Shown here piece after piece: positions 26,050 through 35,500 of a stretch of 64,000 nucleotides of DNA; the stretch's first letter is position 1, and the number at the start of each line of letters is the position of its first letter. Origin of the DNA: Polyangiaceae bacterium (lineage in GTDB: Bacteria > Myxococcota_A > Polyangia > Polyangiales > Polyangiaceae); contig JAWKRG010000004.1 in assembly GCA_041389725.1 (NCBI GenBank), positions 124,001-188,000 on the forward strand, given 5' to 3'. Made by a program: the position numbers and the translations under genes. The notes beneath the pieces are model-generated. The model made no database searches and had not been told where the DNA came from. It worked only from the letters and a program-made list of their open reading frames with translations.

Positions 26050-27578
26050 CGGGACCTCCGCCGAAGCAGCACGATGCTCAGGGCGCTGAGCAGCCACCAG
26101 CTGTGCGGACCTGTGGGAGTGCCACCCGCCGTCTTGCAGCCGCAGCCCTCTTCTCCGCCGCTGAGCACGCGACTCTGCTGGGCCGAACCACCGCTACCGG
26201 GCGACGTGCCGATGCCGCCCGCGGCGCCCCACGCTCCGCCCTCACCGCTCGAGGCTCCGCCCTCACCGCCGGTGCTGGGCAGCGTGGGATCGTCGTCGAT
26301 CAGATAGACCTCGGGTCCCGACCCCTGCACCAAGATTGGCTTGTCGCGCAACGGTGGCCCCACGGGGAAGGTCTGCAAGTCCGCGGACGCCCACTCCACG
26401 ACGTCACCCTCCGCGAAATCCCAAGTCGCGAAGGCAGCATCTCCGACCGCGCGGCGAACTTGGCCGTCGATCAACCAAGTCTTGGTTTGGCCCGTTTCAC
26501 GAACCAAGAGCGGGTTGTCGACCAAGGCTGGTCCCTTGCCGACGGCACCAAGCTCCAAGTCATCTACGGGCATCACGTCCCAGAAGTAGGAGAAGCCCCA
26601 GGCCTTGAAGCTGTCGCCGTCCACCACGTGGCGGCGCACGCCCGCGGGGATCTCGGGTGCACAGGTGAAGGTCTTGGGGCTGTTGCTCAGTTGAGCGTTT
26701 GCGCCGCCGCCGCTGTCGATGCCGTAGGCATGCACTGGGTGTGGCTTGCCGTCGTGCAACGACAGCGGCGAGGCGACTTCGTAGCCGTGGTTGCACGAGC
26801 CGATGGCCGTGCACAGGTCGTCGCGCTTCATGTCAGCGGCAATCGGAACGCTTTGTGCGGTGCTATCGCCGGCCGGACCATCGAAGTACAAGTGCACGTC
26901 GATCGACTTTTTCGGTGCGTCGGGGTCCTGAGCCCAGCCCCACACTCGTTCACAGTTGGCGCCGTCCAAGTAGCCCTTGGGCTTCTCGTTGGCTGGAAGC
27001 GGCGAAGTCCAGAAGCTGGTTTGCTTTTTCGCGCCGGGCCAGGCCCAACTGAAGTGCACGTGATCCGTGTGAGGATTCGTTCCCGTATAGGCCTTCCATC
27101 CGGCTGTGGCGCAGCTGCCGTTCGGCGAGCGATAGGCACCCCAGATCTGCTTGTTCCAGATGAAGTACATCATGCCCGTGCGTCGCGCGAGCGCGCAGGC
27201 GTTGCCATGTTCGTCCTTGGCCAGCAGCCAGTCGAGTACGGTCTGGGCGATGTCGCGCTGAGTCGCGTTGTTGTAGTTCACCCCCCAATCCCAGGCGCGG
27301 CCCTCCTTGTGTTCACTCGTGCTGCCGATGTTGCAGGCGCGAATGATGCCGAGGTTGCTGGTCCCGGCGTAGGTCTTCAGGATCAGATCCTTGAATGCAT
27401 TTGCCCCAGGCTTGGCAACGGGATCGCAGGTGTCTTGGGCGTCGTAGCTCGCGAATCCCTCGATGGTCGGCCCGAAAGCTGGGGTCGGTGGTTTGGCGGC
27501 GGCTTGGGCTCCAGCGCCGAAGACGATGGGCACGAGGGACGCAAGCAGGGCAACGCGGAGCGACGGTTTCGTGGACAT
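26046..27578 (-). CDS. Secreted ARB_07466-like (M15-fold) domain protein with MYXO-CTERM tail
   Basis: The signal peptide (LRVALLASLVPIVFGAGAQAAA) is cleavable. The first 200 residues contain SEHKEGRAWDWGVN and HTDHVHFSW, the two His/Asp motif regions of the ARB_07466-like family, related to M15 D,D-peptidases of peptidoglycan. A central beta-rich region with paired cysteines follows. The C-terminus has a Gly/Ser linker, the Cys motif EEGCGCKTAGG, one helix (WWLLSALSIVLL) and RRRSR, the MYXO-CTERM arrangement predicted to be processed by a myxosortase for surface display. The stop overlaps the next start (ATGA). Catalytic activity is inferred, not shown. Confidence 0.8.
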   Translation of the reverse strand: MSTKPSLRVALLASLVPIVFGAGAQAAAKPPTPAFGPTIEGFASYDAQDTCDPVAKPGANAFKDLILKTYAGTSNLGIIRACNIGSTSEHKEGRAWDWGVNYNNATQRDIAQTVLDWLLAKDEHGNACALARRTGMMYFIWNKQIWGAYRSPNGSCATAGWKAYTGTNPHTDHVHFSWAWPGAKKQTSFWTSPLPANEKPKGYLDGANCERVWGWAQDPDAPKKSIDVHLYFDGPAGDSTAQSVPIAADMKRDDLCTAIGSCNHGYEVASPLSLHDGKPHPVHAYGIDSGGGANAQLSNSPKTFTCAPEIPAGVRRHVVDGDSFKAWGFSYFWDVMPVDDLELGAVGKGPALVDNPLLVRETGQTKTWLIDGQVRRAVGDAAFATWDFAEGDVVEWASADLQTFPVGPPLRDKPILVQGSGPEVYLIDDDPTLPSTGGEGGASSGEGGAWGAAGGIGTSPGSGGSAQQSRVLSGGEEGCGCKTAGGTPTGPHSWWLLSALSIVLLRRRSR

Positions 27579-27681
27579 GGGTAGCGTGCGCGGGGGCAGT
27601 TCCGCGCAGGGCTACGTACAGCACGCGACGTGCCAGTCACCGCTAGGGGAAAAGCCCTGGGAAACCGCGCGCTGTGGGGTC

Positions 27682-27730
27682 GAGTCGCAACTGGGTACTG
27701 CCAACCCAGGGTTTGCACCTGCTGCGACTC
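27682..27730 (-). terminator. Nested hairpin at the end of the DUF2330 gene
   Basis: An outer 8-bp inverted repeat (GAGTCGCA at 27682-27689 with TGCGACTC at 27723-27730) encloses a 6-bp stem (CTGGGT 27691-27696, ACCCAG 27704-27709). It starts within the stop codon of the DUF2330 gene and is a candidate terminator; no T run follows. Confidence 0.45.
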
Positions 27731-29432
27731 AGCGTCGGCGACGCCGCACCAGGGAGACGCCGAGGAAGCCGAGACCCATCAGTACCAGCGAAGCATCCAG
27801 CTTGCCGTGGGAACCGACCGTTCGGCATGCACAGGTGCCGTTCGTCTCTTGCTGTGGCCAGTCTTGTTCGACGTTGTAGAGCACGACCGTGCTCTGGATC
27901 TTGTTGCGATTGTCCACCAGCACGATGGGATCGCCCTCGCTAGGCACCTCTTCGATGGTCGCTGCGTAGGGCATCTTCGAGTCCCACTGGGGCCAGCTGC
28001 CGCCGGGCGGGATCGCGATCTGCTCGCCTGTCGGCAGTTCGAACACACTCGTCCCACTGCAGAGCACGCGCTGAGTGGCCAACCCGGGAAGGAGCACGTC
28101 GGGCAGATCCCCGCGCTTGTGGAACATGGGGTCGAGCGTCATTTCCGACGCGCTCATCGTCGTGAGCATTCGCGTCAGGTATGGATGCTTCGCCAGCAAG
28201 TCCGCCGCGTGCTTGCCCGGCTGTAGGATGCGGGTGTCGAAGTCCTGAGCGAAGAGCGTCGGGTCCCACTTGGAGAGGTCCGCCTGATCCTGGAAGCAAC
28301 TCACACAGCTGTAGAAGTCGTTCTCGCTCACGCCTGCCGGGGCGGGCAAGTACTCCTGGAGCAGCGGGAGTAGCAATGGGTGCATGTACTGGCAGTAGCC
28401 CGTGTACTGACCGCCGTACTGGTTCCCGTAGCAGTAGGTCAATCCCTGCGCTTCCAGCTCGGCCAAGAGCGCTGCGGGTTCGATCGTCTCGAGCTTCTTC
28501 GCGTTCCAGCTGGTGCTGAACACGCCAGACGGGCTGACGACGTTGCTCTTGCCTGCGTACTCCGTGACGAAGGCCTGGCCATTGGCCACTGGCGAGTCCG
28601 CGGCGCGAGACACGACCTCCATGTAGTTGGCCCCGTAAGACTGCCAGTCGATGCGGACCGGGTTCAGCGTCATGTGCTTGTAGTTCGTGGGTACCACCCG
28701 CTCGTTGCCCAAGAAGAAGGTGCGGACGGACATGTCCTCGGTCGCGGCCACCGCGGTGAGCTTGATCGGCACGCAGGGTTCGGTTCCTTCGTAGCTGAAC
28801 ACCAAGGGGTGGATCTCGTTCACGTCCGTGCCCGCGGTGAGCTTGACCGCGGCGAACAGGAATCCCTTCTGCACGTACTCGTCGAGGATCTCCGGAGCGG
28901 CTGTCGAGGTCTGGTACTTGTTGTCGGTCAGCCACTTGCTGACCTCTGCCGCCGTTCCGCCCTCGAGCACGACGATCTCGAATGCGCCTGCCTGGCTTCG
29001 CTGTACGACGTTGACGCCGCCACCCGCTCCGCCCGCACCCGCGGAACCTCCGAAGCCGGAGGAGTCGTTGCTTCCAGCGGACGCGCTGAACTGATCGTCC
29101 GAACACGTGTCGCGGCTGGTGCTGAATCCATAGCTAGGAACGCTGCCGTTCAGCATGGCTTGGAACAGCGGCTCGGAGCCGACCTCGAACTTGGGCAGCG
29201 CCGGTACTGGGATCACCCAGGCGAATCGTTCTGCGACGCCCTGGTACTGGATTTGTACGTGGGCCTCCACTCGTCCGCCTTCCATGACGAACAAGATGTT
29301 CTCCCCCGACTGATCCACGGGCATCGATACTGGGCCGCTGTCGCAGAAGGTGCCGCCGCACGCCCTCGCCGTCGACGAATGCAGGGCAATGGCGGCGGTC
29401 AGGGCAGTCAGGGTCCAGGTCAGGGTTCTCAT
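27729..29432 (-). CDS. DUF2330 protein with MYXO-CTERM tail
   Basis: The start at ATG 29432 is fixed by GGAGGA six bases upstream. After a signal peptide (LTWTLTALTAAIALHSSTARA) the mature protein begins ACGGTFCDSGPVSMPVDQSG, the DUF2330 hallmark, and continues with VEAHVQIQYQG and FAWVIPVPALPKFEVGS. The body is beta-rich with Cys pairs (CYGNQYGGQYTGYC, CVSCFQDQ). The tail CACRTVGSHG, a hydrophobic helix (LVLMGLGFLGVSLV) and RRRRR is of MYXO-CTERM type. Function unknown; surface display is expected. It is transcribed towards the next MYXO-CTERM gene, with a hairpin between them. Confidence 0.86.
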   Translation of the reverse strand: MRTLTWTLTALTAAIALHSSTARACGGTFCDSGPVSMPVDQSGENILFVMEGGRVEAHVQIQYQGVAERFAWVIPVPALPKFEVGSEPLFQAMLNGSVPSYGFSTSRDTCSDDQFSASAGSNDSSGFGGSAGAGGAGGGVNVVQRSQAGAFEIVVLEGGTAAEVSKWLTDNKYQTSTAAPEILDEYVQKGFLFAAVKLTAGTDVNEIHPLVFSYEGTEPCVPIKLTAVAATEDMSVRTFFLGNERVVPTNYKHMTLNPVRIDWQSYGANYMEVVSRAADSPVANGQAFVTEYAGKSNVVSPSGVFSTSWNAKKLETIEPAALLAELEAQGLTYCYGNQYGGQYTGYCQYMHPLLLPLLQEYLPAPAGVSENDFYSCVSCFQDQADLSKWDPTLFAQDFDTRILQPGKHAADLLAKHPYLTRMLTTMSASEMTLDPMFHKRGDLPDVLLPGLATQRVLCSGTSVFELPTGEQIAIPPGGSWPQWDSKMPYAATIEEVPSEGDPIVLVDNRNKIQSTVVLYNVEQDWPQQETNGTCACRTVGSHGKLDASLVLMGLGFLGVSLVRRRRR

Positions 29433-29438
29433 GCGGGG

Positions 29439-29444
29439 TCCTCC
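29439..29444 (-). promoter_or_regulatory. Ribosome binding site GGAGGA for the DUF2330 gene
   Basis: GGAGGA on the minus strand, six bases upstream of ATG 29432, supports that start over a longer in-frame reading whose extra residues have no signal peptide character. Confidence 0.75.
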
Positions 29445-29640
29445 AGAGCTCGTGAGTCCTGGCACCTAAGCAACCACCGTGCCGGACGGTCAGATGACGA
29501 TAGTCATGGAAATTGAGCCGGATCTGCGAGCCGGCCCCGGCACACATCGGCACAAGGACGCATCGACCCGGATCGTCCATGCGGTGGGTCGAGTCCGTGG
29601 AGCCTCTTGCTCCGCCAGAGCGGAAGTCCCCCCGCTCGAG

Positions 29641-30243
29641 TCAGGGACACGCGCCAGGAGCATAGTTCGGGCCGCACATGCACTCACAAAGCGCGCTCTG
29701 TGCTGGATCGCTGCAGATGGGGGTCAGGCGCATGGAGACCTCTCCCGTCGTGAAGTCCGAGTAGAGTTCAGTGGCGCGCAAGTGCAGATCCAACCCGTGA
29801 CCCGCGACGCCGCCGCTCAGCTCGCTTGGGCAGAGGGTCAAGTGCACGACCTGGCTGATTGAGCGCCGATCCGTGATGTACTTCGTCTCGTGCCCGGGTA
29901 GCTTCTGTAGCTTCACCGAGCGCGAGCTTTCGACCACCACGTCTCCGCTGTCCGGATCCGTGAGGGAGGCTTCAAGATCCACGACATCGCTGTCCGTCCC
30001 ATCGATCTGAGCGCCGACCAGTACGACGAATCCACCTTGGGGTGGCAGGTACAAGTCGATGGGGCCGTCGTCGTGCAGCAGCGCGATGGGCTCGGCTTCG
30101 GGCGTGTACATCAGGGGCTCGAGCGTCAGAGAGCTCGGTGAGGATTTGGTTGCAGGCTCGTTTCCGCAAGCGCCGGACAGCGCGGACGTCAGGAGTACCC
30201 CGGCTAGCCTCCACCCGAGCCTCACGCCCTGTGTTGTCATCAT
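29641..30243 (-). CDS. Lipoprotein, function unknown
   Basis: The start at ATG 30243 (another ATG follows) yields the signal ...RLAGVLLTSALSGAC, lipobox SGAC. The mature domain of about 165 residues is beta-rich (PIDLYLPPQGGFVVLVGAQI, DVVVESSRSVKLQKL, TKYITDRRSISQVVHLTLC) and ends with several cysteines (CSDPAQSALCECMCGPNYAPGAC). No family recognised. It is followed after about 210 bp by the DUF2330 gene on the same strand. Confidence 0.65.
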   Translation of the reverse strand: MMTTQGVRLGWRLAGVLLTSALSGACGNEPATKSSPSSLTLEPLMYTPEAEPIALLHDDGPIDLYLPPQGGFVVLVGAQIDGTDSDVVDLEASLTDPDSGDVVVESSRSVKLQKLPGHETKYITDRRSISQVVHLTLCPSELSGGVAGHGLDLHLRATELYSDFTTGEVSMRLTPICSDPAQSALCECMCGPNYAPGACP

Positions 30244-30321
30244 CCCGGTCCGCTGCACGGGACGTGCCACGCCGAGCCGAGGGCAGAATGCGGGAAGAAC
30301 CGCAGCTTGGCCTCGAGTCAG

Positions 30322-31152
30322 CTAGTTATTGCACTGACCGTTCTGACACACCTGAGTGCCAGGGCATGGCGGTCCACTGCCGCAGCCGCGCGAGCAGATG
30401 CAGATCGCCGTGTTGTTGCTCGTGGAATTGCAGGTGAGCTGCTGCGCATGTCCGCAGGCACCCTGATTGTTGAACACCTGCGTGCACACGCCACCGCCCA
30501 CGTTGCAGACTTGGTTGCACGATGCGGTCGTCGAGTTGAACGCGAGCTCGCACACGGTGTCCGTCTCGAGGCAGACCGCAGTCACGGCAGGGTGACTGCC
30601 ATAGGTCGTTGCACAAGTCGGCAACGTCGTACCGCCGCCGGTGCCGCCCGTGTTCACGCCGCCGCTGCCACCAACTGCGCCACCAGTTCCACCGGTGAGC
30701 GCGCCGCCCGTTCCACCCGTCAGTGTGCCTCCGGTCCCACCAGTGAGTGTGCCGCCCGTCCCTCCCGTCGGGGTGCCTCCGGTTCCACCCGTGGGTGTGC
30801 CTCCGGTTCCACCCGAGGGTGTGCCACCCGTTCCGCCCGTTGGAGTCCCTCCGGTTCCACCCGCGGGGTTGCCGCCGGTATTCCCTCCGCCCGTTCCACC
30901 CGAGGGCGTGCCCGCGGTGCCACCGGTTGCCACTCCTCCACTCCCGCCGCTGGGTGTGCCGCTCGAACCGCCAGTGTTGACACCACCCGTGTTGGAGCCG
31001 CTGCTTCCGCCGACGCTCGCTCCGCCACTGCCCGACGCTCCTACGCCAGCGCTGCCACCGAGGCTGGCATCCCCCGAGAATTCGAAGCTCTCGAAATCGT
31101 TGGTGCACGCAAGAGCAAGGAACAACCCCGAAGCCAAATACACGCGCCGCAT
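30322..31152 (-). CDS. Stalked lipoprotein with Cys-rich C-terminal domain
   Basis: From ATG 31152 the signal MRRVYLASGLFLALAC has lipobox ALAC. The stalk is about 140 residues of GGTGGTPTG and GGTGGALTG units encoded by 21-bp repeats. The head (about 85 residues) contains CATTYGS, VCLETDTVCELAFNSTTASC, NQVCNVGGGVC and CSRGCGSGPPCPGTQVC, so about ten cysteines, probably in disulphides. Probable surface lipoprotein; function unknown. The 21-bp repeats should make stalk length unstable. Confidence 0.75.
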   Translation of the reverse strand: MRRVYLASGLFLALACTNDFESFEFSGDASLGGSAGVGASGSGGASVGGSSGSNTGGVNTGGSSGTPSGGSGGVATGGTAGTPSGGTGGGNTGGNPAGGTGGTPTGGTGGTPSGGTGGTPTGGTGGTPTGGTGGTLTGGTGGTLTGGTGGALTGGTGGAVGGSGGVNTGGTGGGTTLPTCATTYGSHPAVTAVCLETDTVCELAFNSTTASCNQVCNVGGGVCTQVFNNQGACGHAQQLTCNSTSNNTAICICSRGCGSGPPCPGTQVCQNGQCNN

Positions 31153-31257
31153 GCTTCGGAGTTTGTCAGAGCGCGTCCCCAAACGCCAGAAGCTGGCCCA
31201 AGGTTGGCCCGGATATGTGCGCGTATGTGGGATGCGCAGTGCACGTGCGAGCAGTCG

Positions 31258-31959
31258 TCAGATCGTCCACTCGTCGTGCACGATGCCCACCAACCACCAA
31301 CGTGAACCCTCTTTCTCGAACACGAAACGTACGCTCTGCCAATCCATGCCTTGGAGCGAGGGATCGCGTCCAGGGAAGTGGAGCTCGATGAAACGCGCTC
31401 CGGGATACGCGCTGGGCACATTGTTGACTGTGTTTCCGCCACCCAAGGCGCGATCCACGGACTGTGCGGCCCGCAACGGATCCGGGATCGACACGAAGCG
31501 TTGGAAGTAGCTCTTGAAGTCCAGCTCGATGGGCTCGCCAGAGCCGTCGTAGGCGCCCCACACTTGGCGCGCCGACGATTGCAGACCTTGGCGAAGCTCC
31601 GCAGCCGTCAACACTCGATCGGATGGGTCGACGTAGGCATAGGGAGACAGACGCACGCCTCGATTCGGGTGCACCAGGTTCGCCAGCGCGCCGAGGTCTT
31701 GCGCCGCCAGCGCGTTGCGAAGGGTGGTGGTCAGCTCCTCCGCGGGAAGCTCGTCGGCGTGCGAAGGCGAGTCCACCGTCACGACGCTCGGCGCGGAAGT
31801 GACCAAGGCAGGCTGCGCTTCCGTCGGCAGCGTTGCGGGCGTGGCCGAGCCCTTCGTGGGCTGTGGCTCACGGGGCGCTGCGGCCGGAGTGCAGGCCAGT
31901 GCGCAGCACGCCAAACATGCCATCAAGGCCAGCGCACGGGTGTTCGCGGGAGCGCGCAT
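31258..31959 (-). CDS. Putative lipoprotein with NTF2-like C-terminal domain
   Basis: The signal MRAPANTRALALMACLACCALAC has a lipobox (ALAC), followed by a Pro/Thr/Ala spacer of about 50 residues. The C-terminal half begins with a helix (LTTTLRNALAAQDLGALANL) and strands (SRWWLVGIVHDEWTI at the end), a plan found in NTF2-like/SnoaL or scaffold domains of unknown function. I see no catalytic signature. The gene lies on its own, 105 bp from the stalked lipoprotein start. Confidence 0.6.
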   Translation of the reverse strand: MRAPANTRALALMACLACCALACTPAAAPREPQPTKGSATPATLPTEAQPALVTSAPSVVTVDSPSHADELPAEELTTTLRNALAAQDLGALANLVHPNRGVRLSPYAYVDPSDRVLTAAELRQGLQSSARQVWGAYDGSGEPIELDFKSYFQRFVSIPDPLRAAQSVDRALGGGNTVNNVPSAYPGARFIELHFPGRDPSLQGMDWQSVRFVFEKEGSRWWLVGIVHDEWTI

Positions 31960-32035
31960 GCCTCCCTAACGCTACTGATCGAAGCCCGATTCCAGGTTCT
32001 TGAATGGTGTTGCCTCGCGCCGCACCACAGCAGGC

Positions 32036-32494
32036 ATGCGCAGCAGGAATTGGCCGCTCCACGCGGCCCTAGGGGTGATTGCGTCCGCACTACTCGTGGC
32101 ATGCGGCTCGGCCCCCCCGCCCAGGGAAGTGAGCGCCGTCCCCGCCAACACGCCGATCCCGGAAGCGGCACGTCACGTGCAGCTCCAAGTCGTGACCGGC
32201 AGTCGCTATGGGAGCTCGGTTCGTACCCTGAACGTCCGTGTGGACGCCAAGAGCGTCCGTGTCGAGCAGGCCGATGGCAATCCGCGCTACATCAGCATCG
32301 ACCGCTGGCAGCAAGCGCGCCGTACCCTGAATACCGGCCTAGCGGCTGCTACCCCCGCCACCCATCGTGGTTGCTACTACGACGGTATGGACTGCTGGTT
32401 CAAGGTGGAGAGCGACGGCAAGGCGCGCGAAGGATGCTGTTTGTCCCCAGTTGGTCTCGCGGTCGAAGAGGGAGCCGAACTGCTGACGCAGTGA
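32036..32494 (+). CDS. Small lipoprotein, function unknown
   Basis: From ATG 32036 the protein (152 residues) starts MRSRNWPLHAALGVIASALLVAC, lipobox LVAC, then a Pro/Ala spacer. The domain after it (HVQLQVVTGSRYGSSVRTLN, VDAKSVRVEQADGNPRYISI) is mainly strand-forming, with three cysteines near CYYDGMDCWFKV. No match to a family recognised. It is divergent from the 31258 gene and converges with the radical SAM gene; a weak 6-bp hairpin (32510-32524) follows. Confidence 0.55.
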   Translation: MRSRNWPLHAALGVIASALLVACGSAPPPREVSAVPANTPIPEAARHVQLQVVTGSRYGSSVRTLNVRVDAKSVRVEQADGNPRYISIDRWQQARRTLNTGLAAATPATHRGCYYDGMDCWFKVESDGKAREGCCLSPVGLAVEEGAELLTQ

Positions 32495-32574
32495 CAGTCC
32501 CGCGTCCGAGCCGAGTCCCTCGGCGAAGCTGAGCTAGGACGCGTTCGGTCGAACTGTACCGACGCAGTGCCGAA

Positions 32575-35415
32575 TCACTCTGCCGTGGTGGAGTCGGCTT
32601 CTGCTTGGGGTTCGGCGAGGGGCACGAATGCTTTGGGGCCTTTTCGATGGCGCTCCAAGTCCATCGGCGCGTGACCGCCGGCAAGCAGTGCGCTGCGTAC
32701 GGCCACGTGGGGAGCCTCACTGCCGAACACGGCTTGTACGACCTCGCTGATCTTTGCCGCGCCGCTAGCGTCGAACTGCATCGCTACTGCAAGGGGGAGC
32801 AGGTTTCCCACCACGCCGGCACGAGCCAGCACGGCGTGCGCAGTTTCGTCGCCGAGCCGCAACTCCGTGACGAAGTGGCGCACGTTCACGTTCTTGCCAA
32901 TGCCCTTGATCGTTCGCCGCACGACCACTTGGTCCTTGGCCAGGAAGGCGTCGATGGCCGCTTGCACTCCTTGCCGGCCGCCCAGGTCACTCAGCGCGGA
33001 CTCGGCCAGGGCGATCACGTAGCGTGCGCCATTCACGATGCGGGAGAGTCCCGGGTCGTCGTTGCCCAGTCGCGTGGCGCCAGTGAAACGAAGGCCACCC
33101 GCAGCCGCCGCGTCCAAGCGCTGCCGCAATTCGTCGGGCTCTGGCGCATCGAGCAGCTTGCAGTCCAGGTGTTCGTCCAAGCTGGCGATGCCGAGGGACA
33201 GCGCTGGTCCGAAGGTCATGGCCGGCTTCGGATGAAAGCCCTGGCTGTACACGGTGCGCGCCCCAGCGCGGCGCAACACGCGCGGCAGTTCGCGGATCAG
33301 ATCCAGGTGCCCGAGCAATGCGGCAGGGCCGGTCTTCTCGAAACGCAGGCGATAGCGTGCTTCCGTGCCCTGCCGTAGCGGGCGGAAGTCTTCGGGGCGC
33401 CTGGGGCGATCGGGCTTCGCCGGCGCGTCGGTCGGCTCGGCCGGCGACGGTGCACCCGGCGCTTCTTCCGCACCCATGCGTCGCAAGTACACGATGCGTT
33501 CCTGCCGCATCTGTGTCAGGTCGCATGCCACGCCGCAGTCGTAGCAAACCAACTTGCGCGAGTCCGAACTCGCGTCGGCCACGTTCGTGTGATGCACGAA
33601 CATGCCCTTGGGTTTGCCGCAGGGCGGCGAGAGGCGGTCCTTGAGCGCGCGGCGATACTCTCGCGCCAGAAAGTCGGGCTCCAGTCCGACGTTGACGTGG
33701 TCCCAGGGCAGTCGCGCACTCACCGGGAACGTGCCCAGATAGCTGGCCATGTCGAGGCCTTGGCTCTCGAAGGCCGCCTGCCACGCGCCCATGTTCAGGT
33801 GCTCTTCCCAGGTGTCGAAGCGCGCGCCATGCGCGAACGCGTGCTCGATGACGTCCGCCAAGCGTCGATCCCCGCGCGCGAGCACCCCTTCCAGCACGCT
33901 GGAGGGCGAGTGATGCATGCGCAGCGTCAGGCCCTTCACGCCGCGCGTCTCGTCGCGCAACAGTTGCTGCTTGTCCGCGATCTGCTGCGGTGTGTCCATG
34001 GCACACCATTGGAAGGGCGTGTGGGGCTTGGGCACGTGCACGCTGACGCTGACCGTGACCTTCGGACGCTTGCCGACGCGCTTGCCCACCGCCAGCGCGT
34101 TCTTTCCCACGTCCACGATGCCGCGGACGTCTTCCTCGGTCTCCGTGGGCAAGCCGCAGATGAAGTACAGCTTCATCTTGTCGAAGCCACGCGAAAACAC
34201 GCGCTCGGCGGTCTCCAGAAGCTGCGCCTCGGTGACGTTCTTGTTGATCACGTCACGCATGCGCTGGGTGCCCGCTTCAGGTGCGAAGGTGAGTCCGCTG
34301 GCGCGCACCTTGCGCATGGCATCCAACAGATCTTCCCCCAGGCCATAGGCGCGCAGGGATGCCACGCCCAGGCTCACGCGCTCCGGTGCGGTCTTCTCGA
34401 CCAACTCTTTGATCAGCGGCGAGATGCAAGAGACGTCGGCGGTAGACAGCGCCGTCAAGCTGACCTCGTCTTGCCCGCTCTTTTCCAGCGCGCTGAGGAC
34501 GGTGTCCACGACTTCTTTGGGATCCCGCTCGCGCACGGGGCGGTAGATCATTCCCGCCTGACAGAAGCGGCAGCCCTCGGTGCAACCACGGGCCACTTCG
34601 ATGCTCATGCGGTCGAAGATGGCCTCCGGGCCACCCACGGGTCCGTCGTCAGGAAAAGGAAAGCGGCGCAGATCATCGACAAGCGCGCGCTCGACGGGGA
34701 AGGCGACGGGCAGCGGCTCGCCTCGTGCGTCGCGGCCCGGTCCAGCCACGACTTCCAGCCCCGTGTTCTCATCGCTGATCGTCGAATAGAACGCGGGCAC
34801 GTAGACGCCGCGGATCTGCGCGAGCTCCAGCAGTCGCTCGTGGCGCGACTTGCCCTCGCGCTTGCCTCGGGCCCAGGTGACGGCGACTTGCGTAGTGGCT
34901 TCCTCGCCGTCGCCGATCAGCAGCGCGTCCAAGAAAGGCGCGAAGGGTTCGGCGTGGGTGGCCACGGGCCCCCCGGCCAGGATCAACGGGTCGTCATCGG
35001 AGCGGTGCCGAGCTCGCAGCGGAATACCGCCGAGCTGCAGCATGTTCAGAATCGTGGTGTAGGTCAGCTCGTACTGAAGCGAAAAGCCAACGACGTCGAA
35101 GTCGCACAGGGGCCGCGCGCTCTCCAGGCTGCAGAGCAGCTTGCCGTGCTCGATGAGCTTCTGCTCCATGTCGACCCACGGCGCGTAGGCGCGTTCGGCC
35201 AGCGTCCGTGCGTCGTCGTTCAGCGTCTTGTACAGGATGCGATAGCCGAGATGGCTCATCCCGATGTCGTAGATCTCGGGGAACGCCAGACAGACACGCG
35301 CCTCCACCTCGTCCCAAGCTTTTCGCCGCGCGCCATGTTCGGCACCCGTGTAGCGATTGGGCTTCGCCACTTCGTGCAAGAAGCTGGCATAGGGGTGGTC
35401 GAACAGTCGAGTCAT
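32575..35415 (-). CDS. Fused TIGR03960/TIGR03936 radical SAM protein
   Basis: From ATG 35415 the protein has 946 residues. The N-terminal 700 residues match the TIGR03960 radical SAM family: a B12-like Rossmann region, then the cluster motif GCTEGCRFCQAG (about 277-288) in a radical SAM barrel, and a Cys region (CYDCGVACDL) that may bind a metal. The C-terminal 250 residues (YRLRFEKTGPAALLGHLDLI, GFHPKPAMTFGPAL) are the TIGR03936 (DUF2344) domain. These two proteins are often separate genes next to RNase G/E and ribosomal-protein genes, suggesting an RNA-related role; here they are fused. The upstream in-frame extension was rejected because it overlaps the neighbouring gene. Confidence 0.85.
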   Translation of the reverse strand: MTRLFDHPYASFLHEVAKPNRYTGAEHGARRKAWDEVEARVCLAFPEIYDIGMSHLGYRILYKTLNDDARTLAERAYAPWVDMEQKLIEHGKLLCSLESARPLCDFDVVGFSLQYELTYTTILNMLQLGGIPLRARHRSDDDPLILAGGPVATHAEPFAPFLDALLIGDGEEATTQVAVTWARGKREGKSRHERLLELAQIRGVYVPAFYSTISDENTGLEVVAGPGRDARGEPLPVAFPVERALVDDLRRFPFPDDGPVGGPEAIFDRMSIEVARGCTEGCRFCQAGMIYRPVRERDPKEVVDTVLSALEKSGQDEVSLTALSTADVSCISPLIKELVEKTAPERVSLGVASLRAYGLGEDLLDAMRKVRASGLTFAPEAGTQRMRDVINKNVTEAQLLETAERVFSRGFDKMKLYFICGLPTETEEDVRGIVDVGKNALAVGKRVGKRPKVTVSVSVHVPKPHTPFQWCAMDTPQQIADKQQLLRDETRGVKGLTLRMHHSPSSVLEGVLARGDRRLADVIEHAFAHGARFDTWEEHLNMGAWQAAFESQGLDMASYLGTFPVSARLPWDHVNVGLEPDFLAREYRRALKDRLSPPCGKPKGMFVHHTNVADASSDSRKLVCYDCGVACDLTQMRQERIVYLRRMGAEEAPGAPSPAEPTDAPAKPDRPRRPEDFRPLRQGTEARYRLRFEKTGPAALLGHLDLIRELPRVLRRAGARTVYSQGFHPKPAMTFGPALSLGIASLDEHLDCKLLDAPEPDELRQRLDAAAAGGLRFTGATRLGNDDPGLSRIVNGARYVIALAESALSDLGGRQGVQAAIDAFLAKDQVVVRRTIKGIGKNVNVRHFVTELRLGDETAHAVLARAGVVGNLLPLAVAMQFDASGAAKISEVVQAVFGSEAPHVAVRSALLAGGHAPMDLERHRKGPKAFVPLAEPQAEADSTTAE

Positions 35416-35500
35416 GGTCGTGCGGGCGAGCGACGGGCGTAGTGCTCGATGGCTGGCTCCCCCTTCTGCGGGTCGGGCGGTATAGCACGAAAGTGTCGAA

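Noticed and set aside
25767..27584. A 605-codon open frame opposite the ARB_07466-like gene
   Set aside because: Antisense to a gene with a signal peptide, His/Asp motifs and MYXO-CTERM tail; high GC keeps such frames open by chance.
33589..35442. A 617-codon open frame opposite the radical SAM gene
   Set aside because: It lies wholly antisense to a protein with recognisable radical SAM and TIGR03936 motifs, and its translation is compositionally odd (His, Arg, Gln) with no domain.
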